From an uncultured Pelagibacteraceae bacterium (GTDB taxonomy: Bacteria; Pseudomonadota; Alphaproteobacteria; Pelagibacterales; Pelagibacteraceae): a stretch of DNA of 58,001 nucleotides. Each line of letters begins with the position of its first letter. Position 1 is the first letter of the stretch. Location: positions 1-58,001 of the forward strand of contig CACJRJ010000005.1 in NCBI GenBank assembly GCA_902595725.1. The letters are read 5' to 3'. This document shows positions 1 through 8,489 of the stretch, piece after piece. The position numbers were made by a program, and so were the translations under genes. The notes beneath the pieces were generated by a model that searched no databases, was not told the DNA's origin, and was given only the letters and a program-made list of their open reading frames with translations.

Positions 1-184
1 TAGCTTCTAATTCATTAATATTATTGATTATTTTATTTTCTTCGTTTTTTAGAACTTCTAAAATATTTTTTTTTTCAAAATATGAAATCAAACCTCTCTC
101 TCCATCTAAAAGATTTAAAAAAAAATACAAAAATAAAATAGTAGATATTAGAATAAAATAATTTTTTTTTATTTTAGCTAACAT
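1..184 (-). CDS. ftsB: Septum formation initiator FtsB/DivIC-like protein (3' end cut by window edge)
   Basis: The first 61 codons are present and the C-terminus lies beyond position 1. Reading starts at the ATG that overlaps the eno stop codon (TAATG). There is a short cytoplasmic N-terminus, one membrane segment at about residues 7-22, then LLDGERGLISYFEKK, which is typical of alphaproteobacterial FtsB/DivIC proteins, followed by the start of a predicted coiled coil rich in Glu, Asn and Ile. The family acts in the divisome with FtsL and FtsQ. A place directly after eno is usual in alphaproteobacteria, where pdhA often follows. The identification rests on the short motif, topology and context. 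Confidence 0.75.
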   Translation of the reverse strand, partial: MLAKIKKNYFILISTILFLYFFLNLLDGERGLISYFEKKNILEVLKNEENKIINNINELEA

Positions 185-1443
185 TAATTGATTTTATTCA
201 TTTTTGCAGATTTTCCAAGTTTCTCTTCTATTCTTATTAGTTGATTATATTTAGCTACTCTTTCAGAACGCGCTAATGATCCAGTTTTTATCTGATTAGA
301 ATTAGTACCTACTGCTAAGTCTGAAATAAAAGTATCCTCACTTTCACCTGACCTATGAGATATTATTGTACTAAAACCAATTAATTGAGCAAATTTAATT
401 ACTTCTAAAGTTTCTGAAACTGTTCCTATTTGATTTAGTTTAATTAATATAGAATTAGATGATTTATTCAAAAAACCAATCTTTAATCTTTCTAAGTTTG
501 TTACATACAAATCATCTCCCACAATTTGAGTTTTTTTTGAAACTTTTTTCATAAATTTATTCCATGAAATCCAGTCATCTTCGGAAAATGGATCTTCGAT
601 TGATTTAATTTTATATTTTTTTATTAATTTTAAATATTTATCTATAGTTTTATCTGTAGATAAAAATTTTTTAGAATGAATAGAATATTTTTTATTTTTA
701 AACAGTTCATTAGCAGCTACATCTAAACATATTGATACATCTTTGCCATTTTTGAAACCTGCTTTTTCTATAGCTTTTACTATTAATTTTAAGGCATTCT
801 CATTGTCATTTATCATTGGAGCAAAACCTCCTTCGTCACCAACAGAAGTAGATTCTCCTCTTTTTTTAATTATATTTTTTAAATTATTAATTACTAAAAA
901 ACACATTCTTACAGCTTCTGTAATTGATTTAGCTTTATCAGGTCTAATCATAAACTCTTGAATTCTGAGACCATTATTTGCATGAGCACCTCCATTAATT
1001 ACATTCATTAATGGGTAAGGTAACTTAAAATTATTTTTAACTAAAAAAGTTTTATAAAGTGGAATCTTTTTAATTCTTGCAGATAGTTTTTTAACAGCCA
1101 TTGATACAGCTAAAAGTGAATTTGCTCCAAATTTTTTCTTTTGTTTCGTACCATCAGTTTTAATTAAAATATAATCAATTTTTTCTTGATTATGTATGTT
1201 TTGATTTCTTAATTTTTTCGAAATTATTTTATTAATTAACTTTACTGGTTTTAAAACACTTTTGCCTAAGTATTTCTTATTTTTTACATCTCTTTTTTCG
1301 TATGCTTCATGCGATCCTGTAGAGGCACCTGATGGACAAATCGCTCTTGCTTTCATATTATTTGCAAAAACTTCCGCTTCTATTGTGGGATTTCCTCTGC
1401 TATCATAAACTTGTCTTGCTATAACTTTTGTTATTTTGCTCAT
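184..1443 (-). CDS. eno: Enolase
   Basis: Phosphopyruvate hydratase, which interconverts 2-phosphoglycerate and phosphoenolpyruvate in glycolysis and gluconeogenesis and is also known as an RNA degradosome partner. The 419 residues match the usual enolase length. Visible family motifs are the N-terminal ARQVYDSRGNPTIEAEV, the catalytic-loop GDEGGFAP at about 202-208, the Mg-binding GDDLYVTN near 313, and the signature SHRSGESEDT near 365. The gene starts one base before the kdsA stop region and overlaps ftsB by TAATG, so kdsA, eno and ftsB look co-transcribed. Nothing is unusual except the Lys/Asn-rich composition of the low-GC genome. Confidence 0.98.
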   Translation of the reverse strand: MSKITKVIARQVYDSRGNPTIEAEVFANNMKARAICPSGASTGSHEAYEKRDVKNKKYLGKSVLKPVKLINKIISKKLRNQNIHNQEKIDYILIKTDGTKQKKKFGANSLLAVSMAVKKLSARIKKIPLYKTFLVKNNFKLPYPLMNVINGGAHANNGLRIQEFMIRPDKAKSITEAVRMCFLVINNLKNIIKKRGESTSVGDEGGFAPMINDNENALKLIVKAIEKAGFKNGKDVSICLDVAANELFKNKKYSIHSKKFLSTDKTIDKYLKLIKKYKIKSIEDPFSEDDWISWNKFMKKVSKKTQIVGDDLYVTNLERLKIGFLNKSSNSILIKLNQIGTVSETLEVIKFAQLIGFSTIISHRSGESEDTFISDLAVGTNSNQIKTGSLARSERVAKYNQLIRIEEKLGKSAKMNKIN

Positions 1444-2268
1444 TTATTTTTTAACAAGATTATCAATTTCAACTAATTGGGAAATTAGACTCTCTAATTT
1501 ATTTAACGGAACCATGTTTGGTCCGTCTGATGGAGCATTATCTGGATCTTGATGTGTTTCTAAAAAAATTGCAGCTATGCCAACTGCAGTTGCAGCTCGT
1601 GATAAATATTCAACAAATTCTCTCTGACCACCACTTTTTTCACCTAGACCGCCAGGTTGTTGTACTGAATGAGTTCCATCAAAAACTATTGGGTAACCAT
1701 TTTTTGCCATTATAGGTATTGATCTCATATCTGAAACCAATGTGTTATATCCGAAGCTAGCACCTCTTTCTGTTACAAGAATATTTTCATTTCCAGAATC
1801 TGAAATTTTTTTTGTTACATTTACCATATCCCATGGAGCTAAAAATTGTCCTTTTTTTACGTTAATAATTTTATTAGTTTTAGCTGCAGCAATTAATAAA
1901 TCAGTTTGACGACATAAGAAAGCTGGTATTTGCAATACATCAACATGTTCAGATACAATAGAACATTGTTCAACATTATGAATATCTGTTAATACAGGAA
2001 GTTTTAATTCTTTTCTTATCTTGTCAAAAACAGGTAATGATAAATCTAATCCAGCTCCTCTTTTTCCTTTTAAACTTGTTCGGTTAGCCTTATCAAATGA
2101 TGTTTTGTAAATTAATCCAATACCAAATTTTGATGCAATTTCTTTTATTTTACCTGCCATATCCATTGCATGCTGTTCGCTTTCAAGTTGGCACGGACCT
2201 GATATAAGGTTTATTTTATTATTATTAGATATTTTAATTCCGTTACAATTTACTACTTTATTTATCAT
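1444..2268 (-). CDS. kdsA: 3-deoxy-8-phosphooctulonate synthase (KDO-8-P synthase)
   Basis: Condenses arabinose-5-phosphate with phosphoenolpyruvate to KDO-8-phosphate for the inner core of lipopolysaccharide. The 274 residues show the DAHP/KDOPS barrel fold motifs: LISGPCQLES near residue 21, LPVLTDIHN near 93, FDGTHSVQQPGG near 195 and the C-terminal HQDPDNAPSDGPNM. Its start codon lies inside the end of pyrG (11-base overlap), and it ends just before the eno start. With the lpx genes elsewhere in this window it supports a cell that makes lipid A and KDO. The kdsA-pyrG-eno grouping is common in proteobacteria. Confidence 0.97.
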   Translation of the reverse strand: MINKVVNCNGIKISNNNKINLISGPCQLESEQHAMDMAGKIKEIASKFGIGLIYKTSFDKANRTSLKGKRGAGLDLSLPVFDKIRKELKLPVLTDIHNVEQCSIVSEHVDVLQIPAFLCRQTDLLIAAAKTNKIINVKKGQFLAPWDMVNVTKKISDSGNENILVTERGASFGYNTLVSDMRSIPIMAKNGYPIVFDGTHSVQQPGGLGEKSGGQREFVEYLSRAATAVGIAAIFLETHQDPDNAPSDGPNMVPLNKLESLISQLVEIDNLVKK

Positions 2269-3880
2269 TATAGAATTTTGCTGCCTTGATAAATGATGAG
2301 AATAAAGGATGTGGAGTCAAAGGTCTAGATTTAAATTCTGGATGAAACTGTACTCCTATAAACCATGGATGATTTTTAAGCTCAATAATCTCAGGTAATT
2401 TATTATCTGGAGACATTCCAGAAAAAATCAATCCTTTATTTTCAAATTTATTTTTTAAGTTATTATTCACCTCGTACCTATGTCTATGTCTTTCGAATAT
2501 AGATTTTGATTTGTATATTTTTTCTACCAATGAATTATGTCTTAATTTTGCTTCATATAAACCTAATCTCATTGTGCCACCCAAATCTTTATTTGTTCCT
2601 TTTAGTATTTTTCCATCTTTGTTCCACTCATTCAACAATCCTATTACAGAATAACATTTTTTATCAAGCTCACTAGATCCTGCATTTTTAATTTTTAAAG
2701 TATTTCTAGCAAATTCTATTACCGCCATTTGCATACCAAAACAGATACCTAAAAATGGAATTTTATTTCTTCTAGCAAAACTTATAGCTGAAATTTTTCC
2801 TTCTGTTCCCCTTTTTCCAAATCCTCCAGGTATTAAAATACCAGACACATTTTTTAACAATTTGTTAATGTGACTTGGTTTTAATTTATCAGATTCAATT
2901 CTGACTAAATTTACTTTTATGTTATTACTTATTCCCCCATGAATTAATGCTTCGTCTAGAGATTTATAGGCATCTTTTAGATTTACATATTTGCCTATAA
3001 TGGCAATATTTAATTTTTTTTTTGTGTTTAACAGAGTTTTTGTAATTTTTTTCCAAGGTAATAAATCGACTTTTTTTCTTGGTTTTAATTTAAAATATTT
3101 TAAAACCTGCTTATCCAATTTTTCATTATAAAAACTTATTGGAGCCTCATAAATCGTTCTTACATCTACTGTTTCTATAACATTTTCAATTGAGACATTA
3201 CAAAAAAGTGATATTTTTTTTCTTTGGTCTAATGGTATAGATTTTTGAGATCTGCAAATAATTATATCTGGCTGGATACCAAGACTCCTTAGTTCTTTAA
3301 CTGAATGTTGTGTTGGTTTAGTTTTAATTTCATCTGATGATTTTAAAAATGGAACAAAAGTTAAATGAATAAATAAACTTTTATTTTTTCCAACTTCATT
3401 AGCAAATTGTCTTATAGCTTCTACAAAAGGTAAGCTTTCTATATCTCCAACTGTTCCTCCAATTTCGCAAATTACAAAATCTTCATTGGATATATCGTCC
3501 TTTATAAATTCTCTAATTCTATCTGTAACATGAGGTATAACTTGAACTGTTTTCCCTAAGTATTTTCCTTTACGTTCTTTTTTAATTATATCACTATAAA
3601 TTTTACCAGTTGTAATATTGTCAGATTTTTTTGCTGATATATTTGTAAATCTTTCATAATGACCAAGATCTAAATCCGTTTCTGCTCCGTCATTGGTTAC
3701 AAAAACCTCACCGTGCTGAAAAGGACTCATCGTTCCTGGATCTACATTTAAATAAGGATCCATTTTTCTGATCCTAACTTTGTAACCTTGAGATTTTAAT
3801 AAATAAGCTAGTGATGCCGATGATAATCCCTTACCTAGTGATGAAACCACGCCGCCAGTGACAAATATATATCGCGCCAT
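2258..3880 (-). CDS. pyrG: CTP synthase
   Basis: Glutamine-dependent amination of UTP to CTP. The N-terminal synthetase domain (about 1-270) starts MARYIFVTGGVVSSLGKG with its ATP-binding loop; the C-terminal class I amidotransferase domain (about 290-540) has the nucleophile in LGICFGMQMA near residue 380 and the His-Glu pair in VQFHPEFKSRP near 514. Length 540 is normal. It lies 40 bases downstream of secG and overlaps kdsA by 11 bases. A perfect 6-bp inverted repeat ends two bases before the start codon (separate entry), so translation or early transcription may be controlled there. Confidence 0.98.
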   Translation of the reverse strand: MARYIFVTGGVVSSLGKGLSSASLAYLLKSQGYKVRIRKMDPYLNVDPGTMSPFQHGEVFVTNDGAETDLDLGHYERFTNISAKKSDNITTGKIYSDIIKKERKGKYLGKTVQVIPHVTDRIREFIKDDISNEDFVICEIGGTVGDIESLPFVEAIRQFANEVGKNKSLFIHLTFVPFLKSSDEIKTKPTQHSVKELRSLGIQPDIIICRSQKSIPLDQRKKISLFCNVSIENVIETVDVRTIYEAPISFYNEKLDKQVLKYFKLKPRKKVDLLPWKKITKTLLNTKKKLNIAIIGKYVNLKDAYKSLDEALIHGGISNNIKVNLVRIESDKLKPSHINKLLKNVSGILIPGGFGKRGTEGKISAISFARRNKIPFLGICFGMQMAVIEFARNTLKIKNAGSSELDKKCYSVIGLLNEWNKDGKILKGTNKDLGGTMRLGLYEAKLRHNSLVEKIYKSKSIFERHRHRYEVNNNLKNKFENKGLIFSGMSPDNKLPEIIELKNHPWFIGVQFHPEFKSRPLTPHPLFSSFIKAAKFYNDK

Positions 3881-3882
3881 GG

Positions 3883-3903
3883 AAGTACTTTATAGCCGTA
3901 CTT
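3883..3903 (-). promoter_or_regulatory. Hairpin immediately upstream of the pyrG start codon
   Basis: On the minus strand AAGTAC, a 9-base loop GGCTATAAA and GTACTT form a perfect 6-bp stem ending two bases before the pyrG ATG. No Shine-Dalgarno sequence is visible between it and the ATG. The TATAAA in the loop could instead be a -10 element, which would give an almost leaderless pyrG transcript. A 6-bp repeat can occur by chance in AT-rich DNA, so function is uncertain. Confidence 0.35.
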
Positions 3904-3920
3904 AATATAAAATGAAAGTA

Positions 3921-4223
3921 TTAATTATTATTTTCAGGAATTTCTGGTGCTTCATCAGAATTTTCTTCAATTTTATCTAAAACTGATGATGTTGGTGCAA
4001 TATCTCCCCTTGAAACTATTGTTAATGCAAGGCTACAAATGATAAACAACGTAGCTATAATCGCTGTTGCCTTAGTTAAAAAATTTCCTGAAGATCTTGA
4101 AAACATAAAATTTTCTTGCGAAACACCTATTCCTAAAGCTCCACCTTCAGATTTTTGAAATAGAACAAACATAACAAGTAAAATTGCAAGGATGATGTTT
4201 ATTATTAACAATATGTTTTCCAT
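3921..4223 (-). CDS. secG: Protein-export translocase subunit SecG
   Basis: Small membrane subunit of the SecYEG translocon. The 100 residues contain two membrane segments (about 2-22 and 52-71) joined by the conserved loop LFQKSEGGALGIG and FSRSSGNFLTKATA, which is the SecG signature. The tail is acidic and low complexity, as is common in this family. It begins five bases after the tpiA stop codon and is followed by pyrG, the common tpiA-secG-pyrG order of alphaproteobacteria. Confidence 0.95.
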   Translation of the reverse strand: MENILLIINIILAILLVMFVLFQKSEGGALGIGVSQENFMFSRSSGNFLTKATAIIATLFIICSLALTIVSRGDIAPTSSVLDKIEENSDEAPEIPENNN

Positions 4224-4228
4224 GATGA

Positions 4229-4978
4229 CTAATTAATAGTTTTTTTAATGATATCAATAAAATTTTTAGCTTTTTGTGATGCGCCACCAACCAAAAAACC
4301 TTTAATTGAACTAATTTTTCTTAAATCATTGATATTTTTTGGATTTACTGAACCACCATAAATTATTTTTGGATTATTTAATCTCCAAAATTTAGACAAT
4401 ATTTTTTTAATTACATTAATTTGAATCTTAAGATCTTTATTTTTAGGCACTAAACCTGTTCCAATTGACCAAACTGGTTCATAAGCAAAAATAATATTAT
4501 TATTTTTTTTTATATTTTTAAGACCTCGGATTATTTGAGAATTTAAAACTGAATTAGTTTTATTTTTTCTTTTTTCTTTTAAAGTTTCACCAATACAGAA
4601 AATAACTTTTAATTTTTTTTTAAGAGCAGATTTAATTTTAAGGTTTATATTATGATTGGTATCGCCAGATGATCTATTTTCTGAATGACCAATTATTACG
4701 TACTTTGCTCCAATAGATTTTATTAAATCAACATTTACTGAACCGGTAAAAGGTCCAGGATTTTGATAATGATGACAATTTTGAGCTCCTATTTCAATTT
4801 TACTATTTTTGGTTATTTTAAAAAATTTATCTAATAATGTATATGGTGGACAATATATGATTTTTGCTTTTTTATATTTTTTGTCTTTTGAAAGTTTGAT
4901 CACTTTTTTAATGGAATTTACTGACTTAAAATCACCAAACATTTTCCAATTTGCAATAAAAAACATATTATTTGTCAT
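4229..4978 (-). CDS. tpiA: Triosephosphate isomerase
   Basis: Interconverts dihydroxyacetone phosphate and glyceraldehyde-3-phosphate in central carbon metabolism. The 249 residues carry the full set of TIM active-site motifs: FIANWKM near residue 7 (Asn and Lys), VIIGHSENR near 94 (electrophilic His), FAYEPVWSIGTG near 163 (catalytic Glu), and the phosphate-binding IIYGGSVNP and FLVGGASQ near the C-terminus. It is the first gene of the minus-strand run tpiA-secG-pyrG-kdsA-eno-ftsB, and is divergent from the ppiD-trp operon across 56 bases. A second in-frame ATG four codons in could also be the start. Confidence 0.97.
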   Translation of the reverse strand: MTNNMFFIANWKMFGDFKSVNSIKKVIKLSKDKKYKKAKIIYCPPYTLLDKFFKITKNSKIEIGAQNCHHYQNPGPFTGSVNVDLIKSIGAKYVIIGHSENRSSGDTNHNINLKIKSALKKKLKVIFCIGETLKEKRKNKTNSVLNSQIIRGLKNIKKNNNIIFAYEPVWSIGTGLVPKNKDLKIQINVIKKILSKFWRLNNPKIIYGGSVNPKNINDLRKISSIKGFLVGGASQKAKNFIDIIKKTIN

Positions 4979-5034
4979 TAACTTAAATTTAATTTATAGG
5001 TTTGTTTTTTATAGATCAATAAAATTAAAACTAA
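4979..5034. promoter_or_regulatory. Divergent intergenic region between tpiA and ppiD
   Basis: These 56 A/T-rich bases must hold or overlap the 5' control regions of both divergent operons. On the minus strand TTGATC is followed after 15 bases by TATAAA, a plausible but short-spaced promoter for tpiA. On the plus strand TATAGA near 5011 could be a -10 for ppiD, without a convincing -35. No operator-like repeat stands out. Confidence 0.3.
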
Positions 5035-6456
5035 ATGCTAGATAAACTTAGAAATTTTTCAAAAGGAAAGCTTGCGGGGGTTCTTGTAGCTATAATAATT
5101 ATTCCATTTGTTTTTTGGGGTATGGGAAGTGTTTTTAGCGGAGGTAATACAAATAGTATTGCTAAAATAAATAATTACAATTTATCTGCTCAAGATTTTG
5201 CAGATTTCGTAAATAATTCAAAAATTAGCACTGAAGTAATAAAAGAAAATATTGATAATAATGTTCTCGAAGAACTTTTGACTCAATTAGTATCAACTAC
5301 TCTTATAGATATAGAAATTAATGAGTTAAAGATTTTAATTTCTGACGAAGCAATTGCAAATAGATTGAAAAATCAAAAAAATTTTCAAGATGAAAATAAT
5401 AATTTTTCAAGAATAAAATATGAGAAATTTTTACTTGAAAATAATATATCGTCTGTAGAATTTGAAAAAAATATTAGAAATAACGAATTAAAAAAAAATT
5501 TATTTAGTTATATAGGTGGTGGAATTAAGTCTCCTTATTTTCTAGTAAACAAAACGTATAAAGATGAGCTTAAAGAGGTTGAGGTTGATTATATAGATTT
5601 AATTTCAATATATACGAAAAAAAATGAAATAAAAATTGATGATATAAAAAAACATATTAACGAAAACAAAGAAAAATTTTTAATTGAAAAAATAGACATA
5701 TCGCTGATTAAAATAAATCCAAATAATTTAACGGGAGAAACCGAGTTTACTGAAAATTTCTTTTCAAAAATTGATGAAATTGAAGATTTAATAATAAATA
5801 ACAATAAAATAAATGAAATAGCAAAAAAATATAATTTAAAGGTTGAAACAATTAAAGAATATTATCCAAAAGAAAATAAAGATGATTTGCTTATCGAAAT
5901 TTATAAAAAAAGGAACTCAAGCACTTTAGAGCTGTTAGATAAAAATGATTTTTTTGTATTATATGAAATTAATAATTTTAAAAAATTGTTACCAAGTTTA
6001 GAAAATAAAGAATTTCTTGAAATAGCAAAAAACGACTTATATGAAATAAAAAAATACGAACTACATAGTGAATTGATGAAAAAAATTCAAAAAAAAGAAT
6101 TTGAAAATAAAGATTTTTCAAAGTTAGGGAAAGATGAAATTAAAAATTTAAAAATTAAAAATGTTAATGATACAGATAAATTTACTTTTGACTCTGTAAG
6201 CCTAATTTACTCTTTAAATCTAAATAATTTTTCACTAGTATCCGATAAAAATAACAATGTCTATTTAGTTAAAATAAAAAATATTTATGAAAATAATTTA
6301 GATAAAAATAGCGAGGATAATAAAATTTTTGCAAATAAGACAAATAAAAAATTAAGAGATAATCTATATAATTCATATGATTTTTTATTAAATGAAAAAT
6401 ATAAAATTGAAGTAAATCAAAAAACCCTTGATAGAATGAAAAATTATTTTAAATAA
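5035..6456 (+). CDS. ppiD: PpiD/SurA-type periplasmic folding chaperone (peptidyl-prolyl isomerase family)
   Basis: Membrane-anchored periplasmic chaperone that probably assists outer-membrane and secreted proteins. The 473-residue protein has a short basic N-terminus, one membrane anchor at about 13-34 (GVLVAIIIIPFVFWGMG), then a SurA N-like domain beginning IAKINNYNLSAQDFADFV. The central part probably corresponds to a parvulin domain, but I see no clear parvulin active-site motif and it is Lys/Glu/Asn rich, so isomerase activity is doubtful. The protein is shorter than enterobacterial PpiD (about 620). Its position just before trpE is typical for alphaproteobacteria. It is three bases from trpE and probably leads this operon. 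Confidence 0.85.
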   Translation: MLDKLRNFSKGKLAGVLVAIIIIPFVFWGMGSVFSGGNTNSIAKINNYNLSAQDFADFVNNSKISTEVIKENIDNNVLEELLTQLVSTTLIDIEINELKILISDEAIANRLKNQKNFQDENNNFSRIKYEKFLLENNISSVEFEKNIRNNELKKNLFSYIGGGIKSPYFLVNKTYKDELKEVEVDYIDLISIYTKKNEIKIDDIKKHINENKEKFLIEKIDISLIKINPNNLTGETEFTENFFSKIDEIEDLIINNNKINEIAKKYNLKVETIKEYYPKENKDDLLIEIYKKRNSSTLELLDKNDFFVLYEINNFKKLLPSLENKEFLEIAKNDLYEIKKYELHSELMKKIQKKEFENKDFSKLGKDEIKNLKIKNVNDTDKFTFDSVSLIYSLNLNNFSLVSDKNNNVYLVKIKNIYENNLDKNSEDNKIFANKTNKKLRDNLYNSYDFLLNEKYKIEVNQKTLDRMKNYFK

Positions 6457-6459
6457 ATA

Positions 6460-7914
6460 ATGTTAAATGTTGATCTCAAAAGTTTTAAAAAAAAACACAA
6501 AAAAAAAATTAATCAAATTATTTATTACTCTAAGGATACAAATGGATTAATTGAAATTGATAATTTAATTAATAATTTCCTAAATGAAAAAAATAGTTTT
6601 GTTTTCGAATCTGTTGAAAAAGGTGTTGTAAAAGGTAGATACACAATTTTTGGAAGAAATCCTGATAAAATATGGGAATTTAATAATAATAACTGTTTTG
6701 TTTATAAAAAGAATAAAAAGATTAAAATTAAAGGGACTCCAAAAAAAAATATAGAGGAGATCATTGAAAAGTTTAAATTTAAAATTCCAAAAAATCTACC
6801 TCCCATTAGCAGTTTGCTATCAGGTTATTTTTCTTATGATATAATAAGGTACATAGAAAAAATTTCAAATTCATGTAATGATGATCTTAAAATTCCAGAT
6901 GCTAGAATTTTAAGGCCAAGAACTTTAATAATTCATGATAATTATCAGCAGAAAATTTATTATATAATAAATTGTTTTGGCGATGAAAAAATAAATAATT
7001 ACAAAATAAAATTTAATTCTATAGAAAATCATATTAATAATTTAATTTTTATATCAAATTACAATCTAAATTTTACAACTGATAAATTTCAAAAAAAAAT
7101 TAAAGTTAAGTCAAATATTTCTAAAAATAATTTTTTAAAAAATGTCATAAAAGCTAAAAAATACATTAAAATTGGTGACATTTTTCAAGTTGTTTTAAGT
7201 CAAAGATTTGAAGCAAAACTTACTAAAAACCCTATCGAAATATATAAAAAACTTAGAATTAACAATCCTTCACCCTTTATGTATTTTTTTAATTTTGATG
7301 ATTTTCAAATAATCGGAGCGAGTCCAGAAATTTTAGTTAGATTGAGAAATAATAATATTACGATTAGGCCAATCGCAGGTACTAGACCTAGGGGTAGAAA
7401 TAAAAATGAAGATAAATATTTTCAGAAAGATTTATTAAAAGATAAAAAAGAACTTTCTGAACACTTAATGTTATTAGATTTAGGAAGAAATGATGCTGGA
7501 AAAGTATCAAAGATTAACACTGTAAAAGTAACTGAGAAATTTGTAATAGAAAAATACTCTCATGTTATGCATATTGTTTCCAATGTAATGGGTAAATTTA
7601 ATAAAAAGTTTACAAAATTTGATACTCTTCTTTCAGGCTTTCCTGCTGGAACTGTATCTGGAGCTCCCAAAATAAGGGCTATGGAAATTATAGATGAATT
7701 AGAGAGTACAAAAAGAAAAGTATACGCTGGTGGAATTGGTTATTTTTCAGCAAATGGAGATTTTGATACTTGTATAGCACTAAGAACTGCAGTTTCAAAA
7801 AATAATAAATTTTATGTGCAAGCAGGAGCTGGTATTGTTGCTGATAGCAAACCTATTAATGAATATAAAGAAACAGTAAATAAAGCTAAAGCTTTATTAA
7901 AATCATTAGAATAA
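6460..7914 (+). CDS. trpE: Anthranilate synthase component I
   Basis: Chorismate to anthranilate, the first committed step of tryptophan synthesis, with the TrpG subunit supplying ammonia. The 484 residues include an N-terminal domain with the feedback-site region FESVEKGVVKGRYTIFG near 47 and the C-terminal chorismate-binding domain with IGDIFQVVLSQRF near 236, PSPFMYFFNF, IIGASPEILVR, PIAGTRPRG near 303, LLDLGRNDAGKVS and FPAGTVSGAPKIRAMEII near 396. It lies between ppiD and trpG with gaps of only two or three bases. I see no tryptophan leader peptide ahead of it, so classical attenuation is unlikely here. Confidence 0.97.
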   Translation: MLNVDLKSFKKKHKKKINQIIYYSKDTNGLIEIDNLINNFLNEKNSFVFESVEKGVVKGRYTIFGRNPDKIWEFNNNNCFVYKKNKKIKIKGTPKKNIEEIIEKFKFKIPKNLPPISSLLSGYFSYDIIRYIEKISNSCNDDLKIPDARILRPRTLIIHDNYQQKIYYIINCFGDEKINNYKIKFNSIENHINNLIFISNYNLNFTTDKFQKKIKVKSNISKNNFLKNVIKAKKYIKIGDIFQVVLSQRFEAKLTKNPIEIYKKLRINNPSPFMYFFNFDDFQIIGASPEILVRLRNNNITIRPIAGTRPRGRNKNEDKYFQKDLLKDKKELSEHLMLLDLGRNDAGKVSKINTVKVTEKFVIEKYSHVMHIVSNVMGKFNKKFTKFDTLLSGFPAGTVSGAPKIRAMEIIDELESTKRKVYAGGIGYFSANGDFDTCIALRTAVSKNNKFYVQAGAGIVADSKPINEYKETVNKAKALLKSLE

Positions 7915-7916
7915 AA

Positions 7917-8489
7917 ATGAAAATATTATTAATTGATAATTACGATAGTTTTACTTTTAACCTTTATCATTACCTATCATCTTTAAAAGCAAATGTTGAA
8001 GTAATTAGAAATGACAAAGTTACAGAAAAAGAAATTATTAAAAAAAAATATAATAAGATTGTAATATCTCCTGGTCCAGGTAATCCAGATCAATCAGGAA
8101 ATTGTTTAAGAATTGTTAAAAAACTATATAAGAAAATTCCAATACTTGGTGTGTGTTTAGGTCATCAAATAATTGGACAAGTTTTTGGATCTAAAATTAT
8201 TCAAGCTAAAAAGTTAATGCATGGAAAAACAAGTAAAATTCAATCTTTTAAAATTGGTATTTTAAAAAATTTGCCCAAGAGGTTTGAAGCTACAAGATAT
8301 CATAGTTTAATAATTGATAAAAAAACATTATCAAAAAATCTTGTAATCACTGCTCAAACAAAAGATGGTATAATCATGGGGGTAATGCATAAAAAATATA
8401 ATATTCATGGATTACAATTTCATCCTGAAAGTATAAAAACTACCATTGGAATAAAAATTTTAAAAAACTTCATAAATCATAAAAACTAA
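7917..8489 (+). CDS. trpG: Anthranilate synthase component II (glutamine amidotransferase)
   Basis: Class I glutamine amidotransferase subunit that feeds ammonia to TrpE. The 190 residues show the start LLIDNYDSFTFNLYHYL, the oxyanion strand VISPGPGNP near 50, the nucleophile Cys80 in LGVCLGHQIIGQ, and the catalytic His-Glu in HGLQFHPESI near 170. Length and motifs match stand-alone TrpG/PabA; the location between trpE and trpD argues for tryptophan use, although in small genomes one subunit often also serves folate synthesis. The stop codon overlaps the trpD start (TAATG). Confidence 0.96.
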   Translation: MKILLIDNYDSFTFNLYHYLSSLKANVEVIRNDKVTEKEIIKKKYNKIVISPGPGNPDQSGNCLRIVKKLYKKIPILGVCLGHQIIGQVFGSKIIQAKKLMHGKTSKIQSFKIGILKNLPKRFEATRYHSLIIDKKTLSKNLVITAQTKDGIIMGVMHKKYNIHGLQFHPESIKTTIGIKILKNFINHKN

